Assembly (NCBI RefSeq): GCF_003600835.1
Contig: NZ_NQYC01000001.1
Location: forward strand, 3,805,001 to 3,869,000
DNA: 64,000 nt
Source: Bacillus sp. PK3_68
Lineage (GTDB): Bacteria > Bacillota > Bacilli > Bacillales > Domibacillaceae
Reading direction: 5' to 3'
The notes under the pieces were generated by a model, which saw only the letters and a list, made by a program, of their open reading frames with translations, had not been told where the DNA came from and made no database searches. Made by a program: the position numbers and the translations under genes. Of this stretch, positions 36,340 to 45,830 are shown in pieces. Positions within the stretch are counted from its first letter, which is position 1. The number at the start of each line of letters is the position of its first letter.

Positions 36340-37351
36340 GGGAATCATTGCCATTGCCGGAGCTGGACGAATGGGAAGGGGGATTGCCTTAACTTTTGCT
36401 TATCAAGGGTATCGGGTGGATCTTATCGATGTTAAAGAAAGAGGAGAGAATGAATTCCAGCAATTAAAATTAGCGGCATTTACTGAAATGGAGAGCCAGC
36501 TTCACCTTCTAGCAGCAGCAAATGTGTTCCCAAAGGAATCTGTTTCTTCTTTATTAGATCAGATTTCGATTGGTTCTATACAAGATCAAATGGATATCTT
36601 GCAGGGGGCTGATGTGCTCTTTGAGGCAGTGCCTGAAATATTGGAGGTGAAAGAAAAAGTCTTTGCTCGTTTATGCCCTCTCTTTCCAGAGAATATGCTT
36701 ATCGCTTCAACAACCTCTTCTTTTTCGGTAAATCATTTAGCGGGGTTTGTTGCTGAGAGAGGCCGATTTATGAATACACATTGGCTCAATCCCGCCTACT
36801 TAATTCCGCTGGTTGAAGTAAGTCCAGGCGATGAAACGAGTGAAGAAGCGTTGCAAGCGATGTTCCAGCTTCTTGAAGGCGTGGGAAAAGTGCCTGTTAT
36901 GTGTGCTCCTTCTCCAGGCTTTATTGTTCCAAGAATTCAAGCGTTGGCCATGAATGAAGCTGCCCGTCTTGCAGAGGAGGGCGTCGCTTCCATTGGAGAC
37001 ATTGATAAAGCTTCCCGGATTGGCTTCGGCTTGAGATTTGCCGTGCTTGGGCTATTAGAATTCATTGATTGGGGCGGTGCTGATACCCTTTTCCATGCGA
37101 GTCATTATTTAAGAAATTCATTGAAGCAAGACAGATTTGCGCCACCGAAAATAATTGAGAACAAAATGGAAACAGGAGATATTGGGATGAAAGCACAGCG
37201 AGGATTTTATTCATTTGATGATCAGAATGTCGATGAATATCAAATAGAGACTTTGCGAAAATTTATTGATTTGCTGCAGCATCTAGGATTCATTGCTTCC
37301 CCTAAAGAAGCTTCTCTTACGGTTAGGGGGGAGGGAATAAAAAAACACTAA
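36326..37351 (+). CDS. 3-hydroxyacyl-CoA dehydrogenase family protein
   Basis: 341 residues. NAD-binding motif AIAGAGRMGRGIALTFAYQG at the N-terminus, catalytic His in NTHWLNPAYLIPLVEV, and the C-terminal helical domain (DIDKASRIGFGLRFAVLG). I start at ATG 36326, with AAGGAAGG upstream and a 14-base overlap with the opine dehydrogenase gene. The family oxidises 3-hydroxyacyl-CoA or similar hydroxy acids with NAD. The THWLNP version differs from the usual HFFNP and resembles the lambda-crystallin-like branch that acts on free hydroxy acids. Confidence 0.85.
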   Translation: MKSTRGIIAIAGAGRMGRGIALTFAYQGYRVDLIDVKERGENEFQQLKLAAFTEMESQLHLLAAANVFPKESVSSLLDQISIGSIQDQMDILQGADVLFEAVPEILEVKEKVFARLCPLFPENMLIASTTSSFSVNHLAGFVAERGRFMNTHWLNPAYLIPLVEVSPGDETSEEALQAMFQLLEGVGKVPVMCAPSPGFIVPRIQALAMNEAARLAEEGVASIGDIDKASRIGFGLRFAVLGLLEFIDWGGADTLFHASHYLRNSLKQDRFAPPKIIENKMETGDIGMKAQRGFYSFDDQNVDEYQIETLRKFIDLLQHLGFIASPKEASLTVRGEGIKKH

Positions 37352-37429
37352 AATATGGGAGATATGCTAGCGAACATTCGTCAGTGGTTCAATTCAGAAC
37401 ACTATAATTTTTGAGAGGTGAGTAATTCT

Positions 37430-38755
37430 ATGAAAAGCGAGACGAATAAGAAAATGGGAAGACGTGCTGCTGTTGCTGCGACATTCGGGTCCGTTATTGA
37501 ATGGTATGACTTTTTCTTATATGCTACGGCTTCGGCATTGATTTTTCCAAAGGTGTTTTTCCCTGATGCCGATCCTTATCTAGCAACCTTGCAGTCTTTT
37601 GGAGCATTTGCGATCGGCTTTTTTGCTCGTCCGGTTGGTGCCGCAATTTTTGGTCATTTCGGCGATCGGGTCGGACGTAAAAATGCACTCGTGCTGACGA
37701 TGTTTTTAATGGGGTTCAGCAGTTTGGCTATGGGACTTTTGCCTACTTATCACAGCATCGGCATGTGGGCACCTACCTTGCTCGTTCTGTTACGTTTAAT
37801 TCAAGGAATCGGAGTAGGAGGAGAATGGGGAGGAGCAGTTTTGCTTTCGATGGAATGGGGACAAAAGAAGAGGCAGGCTTTAATGGCCAGTTGGCCGCAA
37901 ATGGGAGTGTCCGCGGGCCTTTTATTATCTTCTCTCGTTATTTCATTGATCATGTATATATCGGGTGACGGTTTTTATACGTGGGGGTGGCGCATACCTT
38001 TTCTCTTTAGCGTCGTTCTGCTTGTCATGGGGTTGATTATTAGAGCAAAAATACCCGAAACTCCTTCTTTCCGAAATGTACAAGAAAAACAAAAAGTATC
38101 TCGTATGCCTGTAGTAGATGTAATCAAACAACATCCAAAGGAGATCATTTTAGCTGCTTTAGTCCGGCTGTCTGAAAACGGCCCTTTTTATGTCTATACT
38201 GTATTGATGATCAATTATGGAATCGAAACATTTGCGGTCGATAAGCAGTTTTTAGTGAACGCTAACACAGCAGCAAGCTGTGTAATGGTTTTTTGTATTC
38301 CTTTATTCGGTTACCTGGCTGATCGGTTTGGGATTAAGAAGATGTATTTAATCGGCGTAGCGGTTACTTTCCTTTGGGCATTCCCGTATATTGGACTGAT
38401 TAATACAGGTGTTCCTATGGTCATTTTCTTAGCTACTGCTTTATCCATGATTCCTCATAGTATGCAAGTTGGGCCTCAAGGAGCGTTAGTTGCCCAAAGC
38501 TTTCCTGCTAGATTACGCTATAGCGGATTGTCACTAGGCTCCCAATTTGGATCAATTATCGCCGGAGGGGTAGCACCGCTTATTTGTACATTCCTTTTAC
38601 ATGAATTCGGCACTGCTTATGCTGTTAGCGGTTATATTGTTTTCGCTGCCATCGTTACGTTCATCGCCTCACTTCTACTTAAAAGCTATGCTGGAGCGGA
38701 GGAAGCACAGGAAGAACATGAGAGGGAAATTTCGTCTGCTGCATCTTTACACTAA
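37430..38755 (+). CDS. MFS transporter, metabolite:H+ symporter (MHS) family
   Basis: 441 residues from ATG 37430, chosen because AGAGGTGAG lies 8 bases upstream (GTG 37418 is inside that site). Twelve predicted helices. Signatures: FGSVIEWYDFFLYATA, GHFGDRVGRKN in loop 2-3 and GIGVGGEWGGAVLLSMEW. Relatives (ShiA, KgtP, ProP) import carboxylates or shikimate-like acids with protons. It probably imports an aromatic acid for this island. Confidence 0.9.
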   Translation: MKSETNKKMGRRAAVAATFGSVIEWYDFFLYATASALIFPKVFFPDADPYLATLQSFGAFAIGFFARPVGAAIFGHFGDRVGRKNALVLTMFLMGFSSLAMGLLPTYHSIGMWAPTLLVLLRLIQGIGVGGEWGGAVLLSMEWGQKKRQALMASWPQMGVSAGLLLSSLVISLIMYISGDGFYTWGWRIPFLFSVVLLVMGLIIRAKIPETPSFRNVQEKQKVSRMPVVDVIKQHPKEIILAALVRLSENGPFYVYTVLMINYGIETFAVDKQFLVNANTAASCVMVFCIPLFGYLADRFGIKKMYLIGVAVTFLWAFPYIGLINTGVPMVIFLATALSMIPHSMQVGPQGALVAQSFPARLRYSGLSLGSQFGSIIAGGVAPLICTFLLHEFGTAYAVSGYIVFAAIVTFIASLLLKSYAGAEEAQEEHEREISSAASLH

Positions 38756-38887
38756 AGCATCCGGCGATGTATCGAACCAGACAGAAAATCCAACTGTTTC
38801 ATACTAAATTGTCTGAATTATCAAACCTGTTAGTATATTGCGAAAACTATTTTGAGAATTTAGAATGAAATCATAAGTAAAGTTTAA

Positions 38888-39214
<327 letters not shown>

Positions 39215-39311
39215 AAGGGATTTATCTTTTTTAATGCAGGGATTGTGCTTTTAGCCTGGTTGATATAAATCAATAAATTAAAATAAGAGATTCACTAGAG
39301 GAGGAATTCAA

Positions 39312-40082
39312 ATGATCGAGTCTGTTGCTAAGAATAAGCGTGTTGTGGAAATCTATGAAAGCTTTGTTAAGCATATGAAGAACTTTCTGGATGAACAGCA
39401 AATCAATCATGAAGAATATACAAACTTCGTAAATTGGGCAAATCGTCTAGGTACAAGCGGTGAAATTCCTTTGTTTCTAGATGTGTTCGTTGAAACACAT
39501 GTACTTGAATCAAAATATAAAACTCTTCCAGGAACAGAGCCTTCTCTTCTTGGTCCATATTTTGTAGAAGGAACGCAGTTGTTAACGGAACAGCCTTTTG
39601 TTGTCCCGCAAAGACCAGATGAAAAAGGGGAAAAACTAGTATTTCGTGGAAATGTCAGCTCTGTGAATGGCCAGCCGCTGCCTAATACAAGAGTAGAATG
39701 GTGGCAGGATGATGCGGACGGATTCTATTCTAATTTTGACTCCGATGCGCCTGATTTTAATTTACGAGGTCATTTCTATACAGATGAAAATGGTCATTTT
39801 GAAGTGCATTCGATCGTACCGGTTCCTTATCAAATCCCAACAAACGGTCCAACAGGAGAATTTGTAAGGGCTGCCGGCTATCACGCTTATCGGCCAGCCC
39901 ACCTGCATTTAAAATTCGAGAAAGAAGGTCATGAAGCTCTGATTACGCAAGTATTCTTTGAAGGGGATGAGTGGCTCGAAACAGATGTAGCTAAAGGGGT
40001 TCGTTCTTCTTTGCTTACTAAGCTGATAGATAAAGGAGAATATAAAGAAGCTTCGTTAGATTTTGTTATGCGAACTGAATAA
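39312..40082 (+). CDS. catA: Intradiol ring-cleavage dioxygenase (catechol 1,2-dioxygenase type), copy 1
   Basis: 256 residues. N-terminal linker domain (Dioxygenase_N-like, about 1-90) and the catalytic beta-sandwich. Non-haem Fe(III) ligands by motif: Y139 (FYSNFD), Y173 (VPYQIP), H197 and H199 (RPAHLHL). It cleaves a catechol between the two hydroxyls to a cis,cis-muconate; a hydroxyquinol substrate cannot be excluded. ATG 39312 follows GAGGAGG. A near copy lies at 45831; CatB at 50152 supports the catechol ortho route. A terminator follows. Confidence 0.92.
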   Translation: MIESVAKNKRVVEIYESFVKHMKNFLDEQQINHEEYTNFVNWANRLGTSGEIPLFLDVFVETHVLESKYKTLPGTEPSLLGPYFVEGTQLLTEQPFVVPQRPDEKGEKLVFRGNVSSVNGQPLPNTRVEWWQDDADGFYSNFDSDAPDFNLRGHFYTDENGHFEVHSIVPVPYQIPTNGPTGEFVRAAGYHAYRPAHLHLKFEKEGHEALITQVFFEGDEWLETDVAKGVRSSLLTKLIDKGEYKEASLDFVMRTE

Positions 40083-40089
40083 GGAAGGG

Positions 40090-40120
40090 AAAAGAAGGAA
40101 GAGAAGCTCTTCCTTCTTTT
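40090..40120 (+). terminator. Rho-independent terminator after catA copy 1
   Basis: A perfect 14-bp stem (40090-40103 with 40107-40120), 3-base loop, T-rich right side. Confidence 0.8.
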
Positions 40121-40183
40121 TCTTCCTAGATAATAGAATCACTAATTTTTTGAAAGGGATGGAGATATGGGGAGAAATGCACT

Positions 40184-41356
40184 GTGGACAAAAGATTTTT
40201 TATTTCTATCACTCGCCAACTTTTTTTATTTTTAGCTTATTATGCTTTGCTCGTTACGCTCCCCTCAGCCGCCATCCAACACTATAATGTATCAGGGGCA
40301 ACAGCCGGACTGTTTACAACGGTTTTACTGGGAGCCGCTATCGTCGTAAGGCCGTTTACCAGCCGCTGGATTGAACAACATGGAAAGCAGGCTATCTTCC
40401 TTATTTCATTGTTGATTTTCGTTTGTTCTTCGATTGCTTATAGTTTTTTTTCTTCCATTATACCTTTGCTCTTTATTCGATTTATCCATGGACTTGGATT
40501 TGGGATTGCCACTACGGTCACCATTGCTATTGTCGCTGATATTGTACCTGATTCTCGGAAGGGGGAAGGGATCGGTTATTTTATTATGTCATCCAATTTA
40601 GCGATGGTGATAGGGCCTTTCATCGGTTTAAGGATATTGGATGGGTTTAGTATTCATAGTTTGTTTTTTGTGTCGGCATTTTTTTCTTTGTCTGCCTTTC
40701 TTTTAGGCTGTACAGTACGACTGCCTAAAGAACAGCAAGTTACACCATTGCCAGGCTCAAAAAAATTTTTTGCCTTCGAAAAAACGACGATTCCGATTGC
40801 CATTACAGGAGCCTTTTTTTCTTTCGCTTATTCTTCCGTTCTATCTTTCATGCCGGTATTCGCTGATGAGCGGGGACTAGCGAGAGAAGCGGGTTATTTT
40901 TTTGCTGTGTATGCCACTGTTTTAATGATAAGCAGACCTTTTACGGGCAGATGGTTTGATGCGCATGGAAAAAATGTTATTGTTTTTCCATCGATTCTCT
41001 TATTCGCATCAGGAATGTTTTGTCTCGGAATGGCAAAAGAAGCTATTTTATTTTTTGTTGCAGCAGGACTTATTGGTATGGGCTGGGGTACGCTTTTTCC
41101 AAGCTTCCAGACCATTGCTGTTCAAGAGGTTGAACCACATCGGCGATCCGTAGCAACCGCTACTTTCCTATCTATTTTTGATATTGGTATTGGCGGCGGT
41201 TCATTCGCTGCTGGGATATTTACAGAAAAGCTTGATATTGGTATTTTATATGCAGGCAGTTCTATCTACATTTTGCTCGGACTTTTGGTTTATTATTGGG
41301 CTCAAAAGAAAAGGGCAGTAGAAATCAAACAGGCAAGTCAAAGACAGGAGGCTTAA
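40184..41356 (+). CDS. MFS transporter, drug/metabolite efflux type
   Basis: 390 residues with about 12 predicted helices; start is GTG 40184 after GGGGAGA. Motif A-like RPFTSRWIEQHGKQ and the second-half equivalent SRPFTGRWFDAHGKN show the two six-helix repeats. It resembles small Bacillus MFS exporters such as YfkF. In this location it may export a toxic aromatic intermediate or take up a substrate; direction is not readable. A terminator follows. Confidence 0.85.
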   Translation: MDKRFFISITRQLFLFLAYYALLVTLPSAAIQHYNVSGATAGLFTTVLLGAAIVVRPFTSRWIEQHGKQAIFLISLLIFVCSSIAYSFFSSIIPLLFIRFIHGLGFGIATTVTIAIVADIVPDSRKGEGIGYFIMSSNLAMVIGPFIGLRILDGFSIHSLFFVSAFFSLSAFLLGCTVRLPKEQQVTPLPGSKKFFAFEKTTIPIAITGAFFSFAYSSVLSFMPVFADERGLAREAGYFFAVYATVLMISRPFTGRWFDAHGKNVIVFPSILLFASGMFCLGMAKEAILFFVAAGLIGMGWGTLFPSFQTIAVQEVEPHRRSVATATFLSIFDIGIGGGSFAAGIFTEKLDIGILYAGSSIYILLGLLVYYWAQKKRAVEIKQASQRQEA

Positions 41357-41374
41357 TAAGTTTTTATCAACTGT

Positions 41375-41413
41375 AAAAAAGTATATGAAAGTAGCTTGGA
41401 GCTATACTTTTTT
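41375..41413 (+). terminator. Rho-independent terminator after the MFS gene
   Basis: AAAAAAGTATA (41375-41385) pairs with TATACTTTTTT (41403-41413), giving an A/T-type terminator stem ending in T residues. Confidence 0.75.
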
Positions 41414-41502
41414 GTGGTTTATAAATAGAAAGAATATTGCTAATATTTGTGATACAAGCATTTATAAGCGCAAATATTTTGTTCAGCAAAGGGTGGGGAG
41501 AA

Positions 41503-43314
41503 ATGAAGTCGTATCAGCTGCTATTTGAGAACTTAATTGATGTAAATCCCCGTACTGGAGAAATTAAATTTAGCGACAGAAGAATGGCTCTCGTGCCTGT
41601 AGAAGCATTAGGAATTCTGCGCAGAGATTTAGTTAATACGTTAGGCATGGAGCGGGCAAAGGGATTTTTAATGAGGTACGGGTGGGCATGGGGATATCGA
41701 GACGGAGAAACCATTGAAAAAATGTTTGATTGGGACTCAAAGCAAGAGCTTATACTGGCAGGACCTTATTTGCACACCTTAGAAGGGATCGCCACCGTCG
41801 AGCAGGATGTAATTGAACTAACAGAGGAAGTTCTTTATTTTACGGGATTCTGGAAAAATTCTTTTGAAGCTGTGGAGCATATTGATCACTATGGCTGCAG
41901 CGAGGACCCAGTCTGCTGGACATTGATTGGTTATGCAAGCGGTTATTTAACTAAAACGTTTGGCAAGGAAGTATTAGTTATTGAGGAAGAGTGCCGGGGG
42001 AAAGAGGACGCACATTGCCGCTTTGTTGCAAAAACCGTTGATGAAAAGGATGAGCGCCATCAACAGGACTTGCGCTATTATAAGGCGGAATCGCTGTTGT
42101 CTGAACTAGATCATGCTTACAAAGAAGTGCAGCAGTTAAACGAAAATATCACCCGATCAGAACAAATTCAAAAGCAATTAACAGATATGCTGCTCGAAGA
42201 TAAGAGTATAACAGATACGATTCGATTTCTTGCCAATACTTTGCAAAAAAGCATAGTGATTGATTATTACTTTGAGAAGCTAGAGTGTGCATTTGTCTGC
42301 TTAGCTGATGAAAAGACCTATCAAAACTGGCGAGAGAATAAAGGCGTTTATAAGGAAGGACAAAAGCAGATTGATGCGTTTTCCATTCGGGCTCACAATG
42401 AAAATCTCGGAAGTCTGGTCGTTATTGGCGACAAAGAGCTATGTCAAAAAGAACGAATGATTACTGAACGGGCGCTTACCGTTTTCTCGATACAAATGTT
42501 TCATCAGCGCAAGTTGACACAAGCGCTTTGGAGCAAAAAGGAAGATTTTTTTCAAGAAATATTAAATAATAATTACGACGAACATACTCTTCAAAGGTAC
42601 ACACATATTTTCAATTTTAACCCCAAAAATTCAAGCCGCATTCTTACACTGAAAGTCGATACCGATTTAAAACGAAAAGAAATTCTTCATTATATTTGTT
42701 TGTTGTATCCAGACACGGATGTGTTTTTAAAGGATCAATATATCACTTTTATATTGTCAGAAGAAGACTACTCGGAAATCGAAAGGTTTTCAATCAAGCT
42801 GCAATCCGCTATTCAAAAAGAATTCAAGCCTATAAGGATATACATAGGGGCCGGGCGTAAGGTAAATCATCTAAAAGACTTACCAAGAAGCTATGAAGAT
42901 GCCTGCCATATTTGTGATTTTATCGAGGCCGCCTATCCGACTGATAGCAGAATCTCCTGCTTTGAAGAATTAGAGCCGGTTATTATGTTTTTTAAAGGCA
43001 GTAATCAACAAGAGCTGATCGAATTTTGCAAGAGGACGATCGGAGATATCATTGAGTACGATGAATTAAATCAGGGGAATTTAGTGATTACATTAAAATC
43101 TTATTTAGAGCATAATGGCAATCTCCAGCAAACAGCAGATGACTTACATTTATCAATTGCAGGATTGCGTTATCGGATAGACAAGATCGAATCGCTTTGC
43201 CGATCTGACTTAAAGACTGGCATTGGTCGTTTTAATTGTCAATTGGCTGTCCAAGTGTATTTTGCCTTGAGAATCATTGAGGGAGATTCCCCTTTTGCTG
43301 CGTTAAAAATATAA
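41503..43314 (+). CDS. XylR-N/V4R-PucR HTH regulator, paralogue of the one at 24790
   Basis: 603 residues from ATG 41503 (GGTGGGGAG upstream). Same architecture as the regulator at 24790: XylR-N-like domain with VPVEALGILRRDLVNTLGME and RAKGFLMRYGWAWGYRDG, V4R domain ending CRGKEDAHCRFVAKT, a coiled linker, a GAF-like and a CdaR-like region, and a C-terminal PucR HTH (LQQTADDLHLSIAGLRYRID). It sits directly upstream of the HpaB operon, which it probably controls, while its paralogue precedes the Rieske operon. Confidence 0.85.
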   Translation: MKSYQLLFENLIDVNPRTGEIKFSDRRMALVPVEALGILRRDLVNTLGMERAKGFLMRYGWAWGYRDGETIEKMFDWDSKQELILAGPYLHTLEGIATVEQDVIELTEEVLYFTGFWKNSFEAVEHIDHYGCSEDPVCWTLIGYASGYLTKTFGKEVLVIEEECRGKEDAHCRFVAKTVDEKDERHQQDLRYYKAESLLSELDHAYKEVQQLNENITRSEQIQKQLTDMLLEDKSITDTIRFLANTLQKSIVIDYYFEKLECAFVCLADEKTYQNWRENKGVYKEGQKQIDAFSIRAHNENLGSLVVIGDKELCQKERMITERALTVFSIQMFHQRKLTQALWSKKEDFFQEILNNNYDEHTLQRYTHIFNFNPKNSSRILTLKVDTDLKRKEILHYICLLYPDTDVFLKDQYITFILSEEDYSEIERFSIKLQSAIQKEFKPIRIYIGAGRKVNHLKDLPRSYEDACHICDFIEAAYPTDSRISCFEELEPVIMFFKGSNQQELIEFCKRTIGDIIEYDELNQGNLVITLKSYLEHNGNLQQTADDLHLSIAGLRYRIDKIESLCRSDLKTGIGRFNCQLAVQVYFALRIIEGDSPFAALKI

Positions 43315-43323
43315 ATAGAGAAG

Positions 43324-43363
43324 GCCGCCTGTCCGTTCCTTTTGGAGCCGGTCGGCGGCTTTT
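43324..43363 (+). terminator. Rho-independent terminator after the second regulator
   Basis: GCCGCC (43324-43329) pairs with GGCGGC (43354-43359), followed by TTTT; inner pairs extend the stem. Confidence 0.75.
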
Positions 43364-43513
43364 ATGTGCTTTCATTGGATCAAGAATAAGACAAAATTTA
43401 TGCTTTACTCTCATTTAAAAGCGAAACCACAAAATATGAAACAAAACTAGAGATATACCACGTTTTTTTACAGTTCAAACTATTCTAATTATTCGGGATA
43501 ATATATTTACACC

Positions 43514-43529
43514 ATGAAAGCGCTTTATA
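43514..43529 (+). promoter_or_regulatory. cre-like site (CcpA) upstream of the HpaB-type gene
   Basis: ATGAAAGCGCTTTATA matches the cre core AAAGCGCTTT perfectly; only the terminal CA of the consensus is changed. It lies about 30 bases before ATG 43559, near the expected transcription start. Confidence 0.5.
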
Positions 43530-43558
43530 ACAAGGAGGCAAAATAAGGAGGAATAATA

Positions 43559-45106
43559 ATGAATGCACAACAAACGGCAACTACCAACCGGCCTTTAACA
43601 GGAAAAGAATATTTGGAAAGTCTAAAAGATGGGCGTGAAATATGGATTTATGGCGAGAAAGTAGAAGATGTCACCACTCACCCCGCTTTTCGTAACTCGG
43701 CCCGTTCAATCGCCCGGCTTTATGATGCCTTGCATAATGAAAAAACAAAAAATGTTTTAACGGCCGAAACGGATACCGGCAACGGTGGATACACTCAAAA
43801 ATTTTTCCAATTTGATAAAACAGCAGAGGATCTCTTAGCTTCCCGCAATGCCATTGCTGAATGGGCAAAGCTCTCTTATGGACAAATGGGAAGGTCTCCG
43901 GATTACAAAGCGTCTTTTTTGGCAACGCTTGGTGCTGATCCTGATTATTATGCTCCTTATGCAGATAACGCAAGAAGGTGGTACAAGGAAGCACAGGAAA
44001 AGAACTTATTTTTCAACCATGCGATTATTAATCCACCAGTGGACCGTAACAAACCATTAGAAGCGGTGCAAGATATTTTTATTAAAGCAGTGGGAGAAAC
44101 AGAGGAAGGGGTCGTCGTTAGCGGTGCCAAGATGGTCGCCACCGGCTCCGCTCTAACCAACTATAACTTTGTGGCTCATTACGGGGCAGCTCCTATTAAG
44201 GATGAGAACATGGCCCTTTGCTTTGTAGCTTCGATGGATACGCCAGGTGTCAAACTAGTGTGCCGGACTTCGTACGAAATGAACGCGGCTGTTATGGGCA
44301 GCCCATTTGATTATCCGTTGAGCAGCCGCTTTGATGAAAATGATGCCGTGCTGGTGTTTGAGAATGCCTTAATCCCTTGGGAGAATATTTTAATTTATAA
44401 AGATGTGGAGAAGATTAATAACTTCTTTGCAGAGAGCGGATTCTTACATCGTTTTACTTTCCATGGCCTTACAAGACTAGCAGTAAAGCTAGACTTTATC
44501 GCCGGCTTATTGATCAAAGCGGTTAAGGTGAATGGAACCGACCAATTCCGCGGTGTGCAGGCGAATGTCGGAGAGGTTATTGCTTGGAAAAATATGTTCT
44601 GGGCTTTAAGTGACGCCATGGCGATGAATCCAAATGAAGGAAAGAATGGCACGGTGCTGCCAAACTTAAATTATGGGCTCGCCTATCGGGTCTTTATGTC
44701 AGAAGGCTGGCCGAAAATTAAAGAGATTATTGAAAACGTCGTGGCAGGCAGCTTAATCGTTCAACCTTCCAGCGTACGCGACTTTAAAAATCCTGAGCTT
44801 CGTTCTATCATCGATAAGCTGTACAGAGGCTCCAATGATGTAGATGCCTTAAATAAGATCAAGCTCATTAAATTGCTTTGGGACGTAGTAGGAACAGAAT
44901 ACGGCGGCAGACACGAATTGTATGAAAGAAATTATTCTGGAAATCACGAAAATATCCGCCTTGAAAACCTCGTTGTCGCTACTAGCAGCGGAGAGGCAGA
45001 GAGGATGGAGAAATTCGTTGAAGCGTGTATGAATGATTACGACTTAGACGGCTGGAAAAATGACACATGGATAAACCCCGACGATGTCAGCTATTTTTCA
45101 AAGTGA
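43559..45106 (+). CDS. HpaB-type FAD-dependent aromatic hydroxylase, oxygenase component
   Basis: 515 residues, group D flavin monooxygenase of the HpaB/PheA family (acyl-CoA dehydrogenase fold). Recognisable parts: N-terminal TGKEYLESLKDGREIWIYGE, the substrate/flavin segment GAKMVATGSALTNYNFV and the later FENALIPWENILIYKD. It takes FADH2 from a separate reductase (here 51885) and ortho-hydroxylates a phenol to a catechol. Phenol, 4-hydroxyphenylacetate and 4-nitrophenol are all substrates of relatives, so the substrate is open. ATG 43559 follows AAGGAGG. It opens an operon-like run to 52.4 kb that leads into catechol ortho cleavage. Confidence 0.9.
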   Translation: MNAQQTATTNRPLTGKEYLESLKDGREIWIYGEKVEDVTTHPAFRNSARSIARLYDALHNEKTKNVLTAETDTGNGGYTQKFFQFDKTAEDLLASRNAIAEWAKLSYGQMGRSPDYKASFLATLGADPDYYAPYADNARRWYKEAQEKNLFFNHAIINPPVDRNKPLEAVQDIFIKAVGETEEGVVVSGAKMVATGSALTNYNFVAHYGAAPIKDENMALCFVASMDTPGVKLVCRTSYEMNAAVMGSPFDYPLSSRFDENDAVLVFENALIPWENILIYKDVEKINNFFAESGFLHRFTFHGLTRLAVKLDFIAGLLIKAVKVNGTDQFRGVQANVGEVIAWKNMFWALSDAMAMNPNEGKNGTVLPNLNYGLAYRVFMSEGWPKIKEIIENVVAGSLIVQPSSVRDFKNPELRSIIDKLYRGSNDVDALNKIKLIKLLWDVVGTEYGGRHELYERNYSGNHENIRLENLVVATSSGEAERMEKFVEACMNDYDLDGWKNDTWINPDDVSYFSK

Positions 45107-45225
45107 CCAGTAAGAGAGTCCGGAAGAGTTTCACTGGCTGTTTTCAAAAAAAGCTCTATTGGAGGAGAAGTGAACAGGCCGTTAAGGAGACGCTGCATCA
45201 ATCATAGGACATGGAGGGAACTTCT

Positions 45226-45768
45226 ATGGAAGTAATCAAAAACCATAATTTAAAGCTGAAGCAATCTGTCGTGACGATCGGCGCTTTTGACGGCATTCAT
45301 ATTGGACACCAGTCGCTTATCAAGAAGACGGTCAATCGGGCACGCCAGTTAAATGTTCCTGCGGTAGTCTATACGTTTGATCCTCCTCCTAGACCCTATT
45401 TTCAAAATCAAATGATTTTAACGACTGTGGAGGAAAAAGTCGGATTTTTAAAAAAGCTTGGTATCGATTATGCCATTATTGCAAGATTTGATGAAGATTA
45501 CGTAGCAAGAAGTGCTGAAGACTTTCTAAAAGAATTGGAAGCCTTGTCTCCACAAGAGGTATGGATAGGGCCAAATTTTCAATTTGGAAAAGGCAAACAA
45601 GGAACAACGAAAGAATTGGCTGCCCGTTTTCATACATTTATTCATCCGCTGGTTAAGTGTGCAAACGGACAACCGGTTTCTTCTACACGAATAAGAAACT
45701 TACTTGATGAGCAGGAAGAAAAACTGGCAAATGAGCTTCTCGGAAGAGATTTGTTTGCCGGCGCTTAA
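45226..45768 (+). CDS. Free-standing FMN adenylyltransferase (FAD synthetase) domain protein
   Basis: 180 residues matching only the N-terminal half of bifunctional RibF: nucleotidyltransferase motif GAFDGIHIGHQSLI, YTFDPPPRPYF, GPNFQFGKGKQG and VSSTRIRNLL. Expected reaction: FMN plus ATP to FAD. ATG 45226 is chosen since the in-frame ATGGAGGGAAC at 45211 is itself the ribosome binding site. It lies between the FAD-using HpaB gene and catA copy 2. The missing riboflavin kinase half is encoded separately at 24110. Together they look like a split RibF devoted to the island. Confidence 0.88.
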   Translation: MEVIKNHNLKLKQSVVTIGAFDGIHIGHQSLIKKTVNRARQLNVPAVVYTFDPPPRPYFQNQMILTTVEEKVGFLKKLGIDYAIIARFDEDYVARSAEDFLKELEALSPQEVWIGPNFQFGKGKQGTTKELAARFHTFIHPLVKCANGQPVSSTRIRNLLDEQEEKLANELLGRDLFAGA

Positions 45769-45830
45769 ATATAGTGATTCTTGAGCGAAAGAGTCTTATA
45801 AAAAATAAATTGAAATAGGGAGGAATTAAA

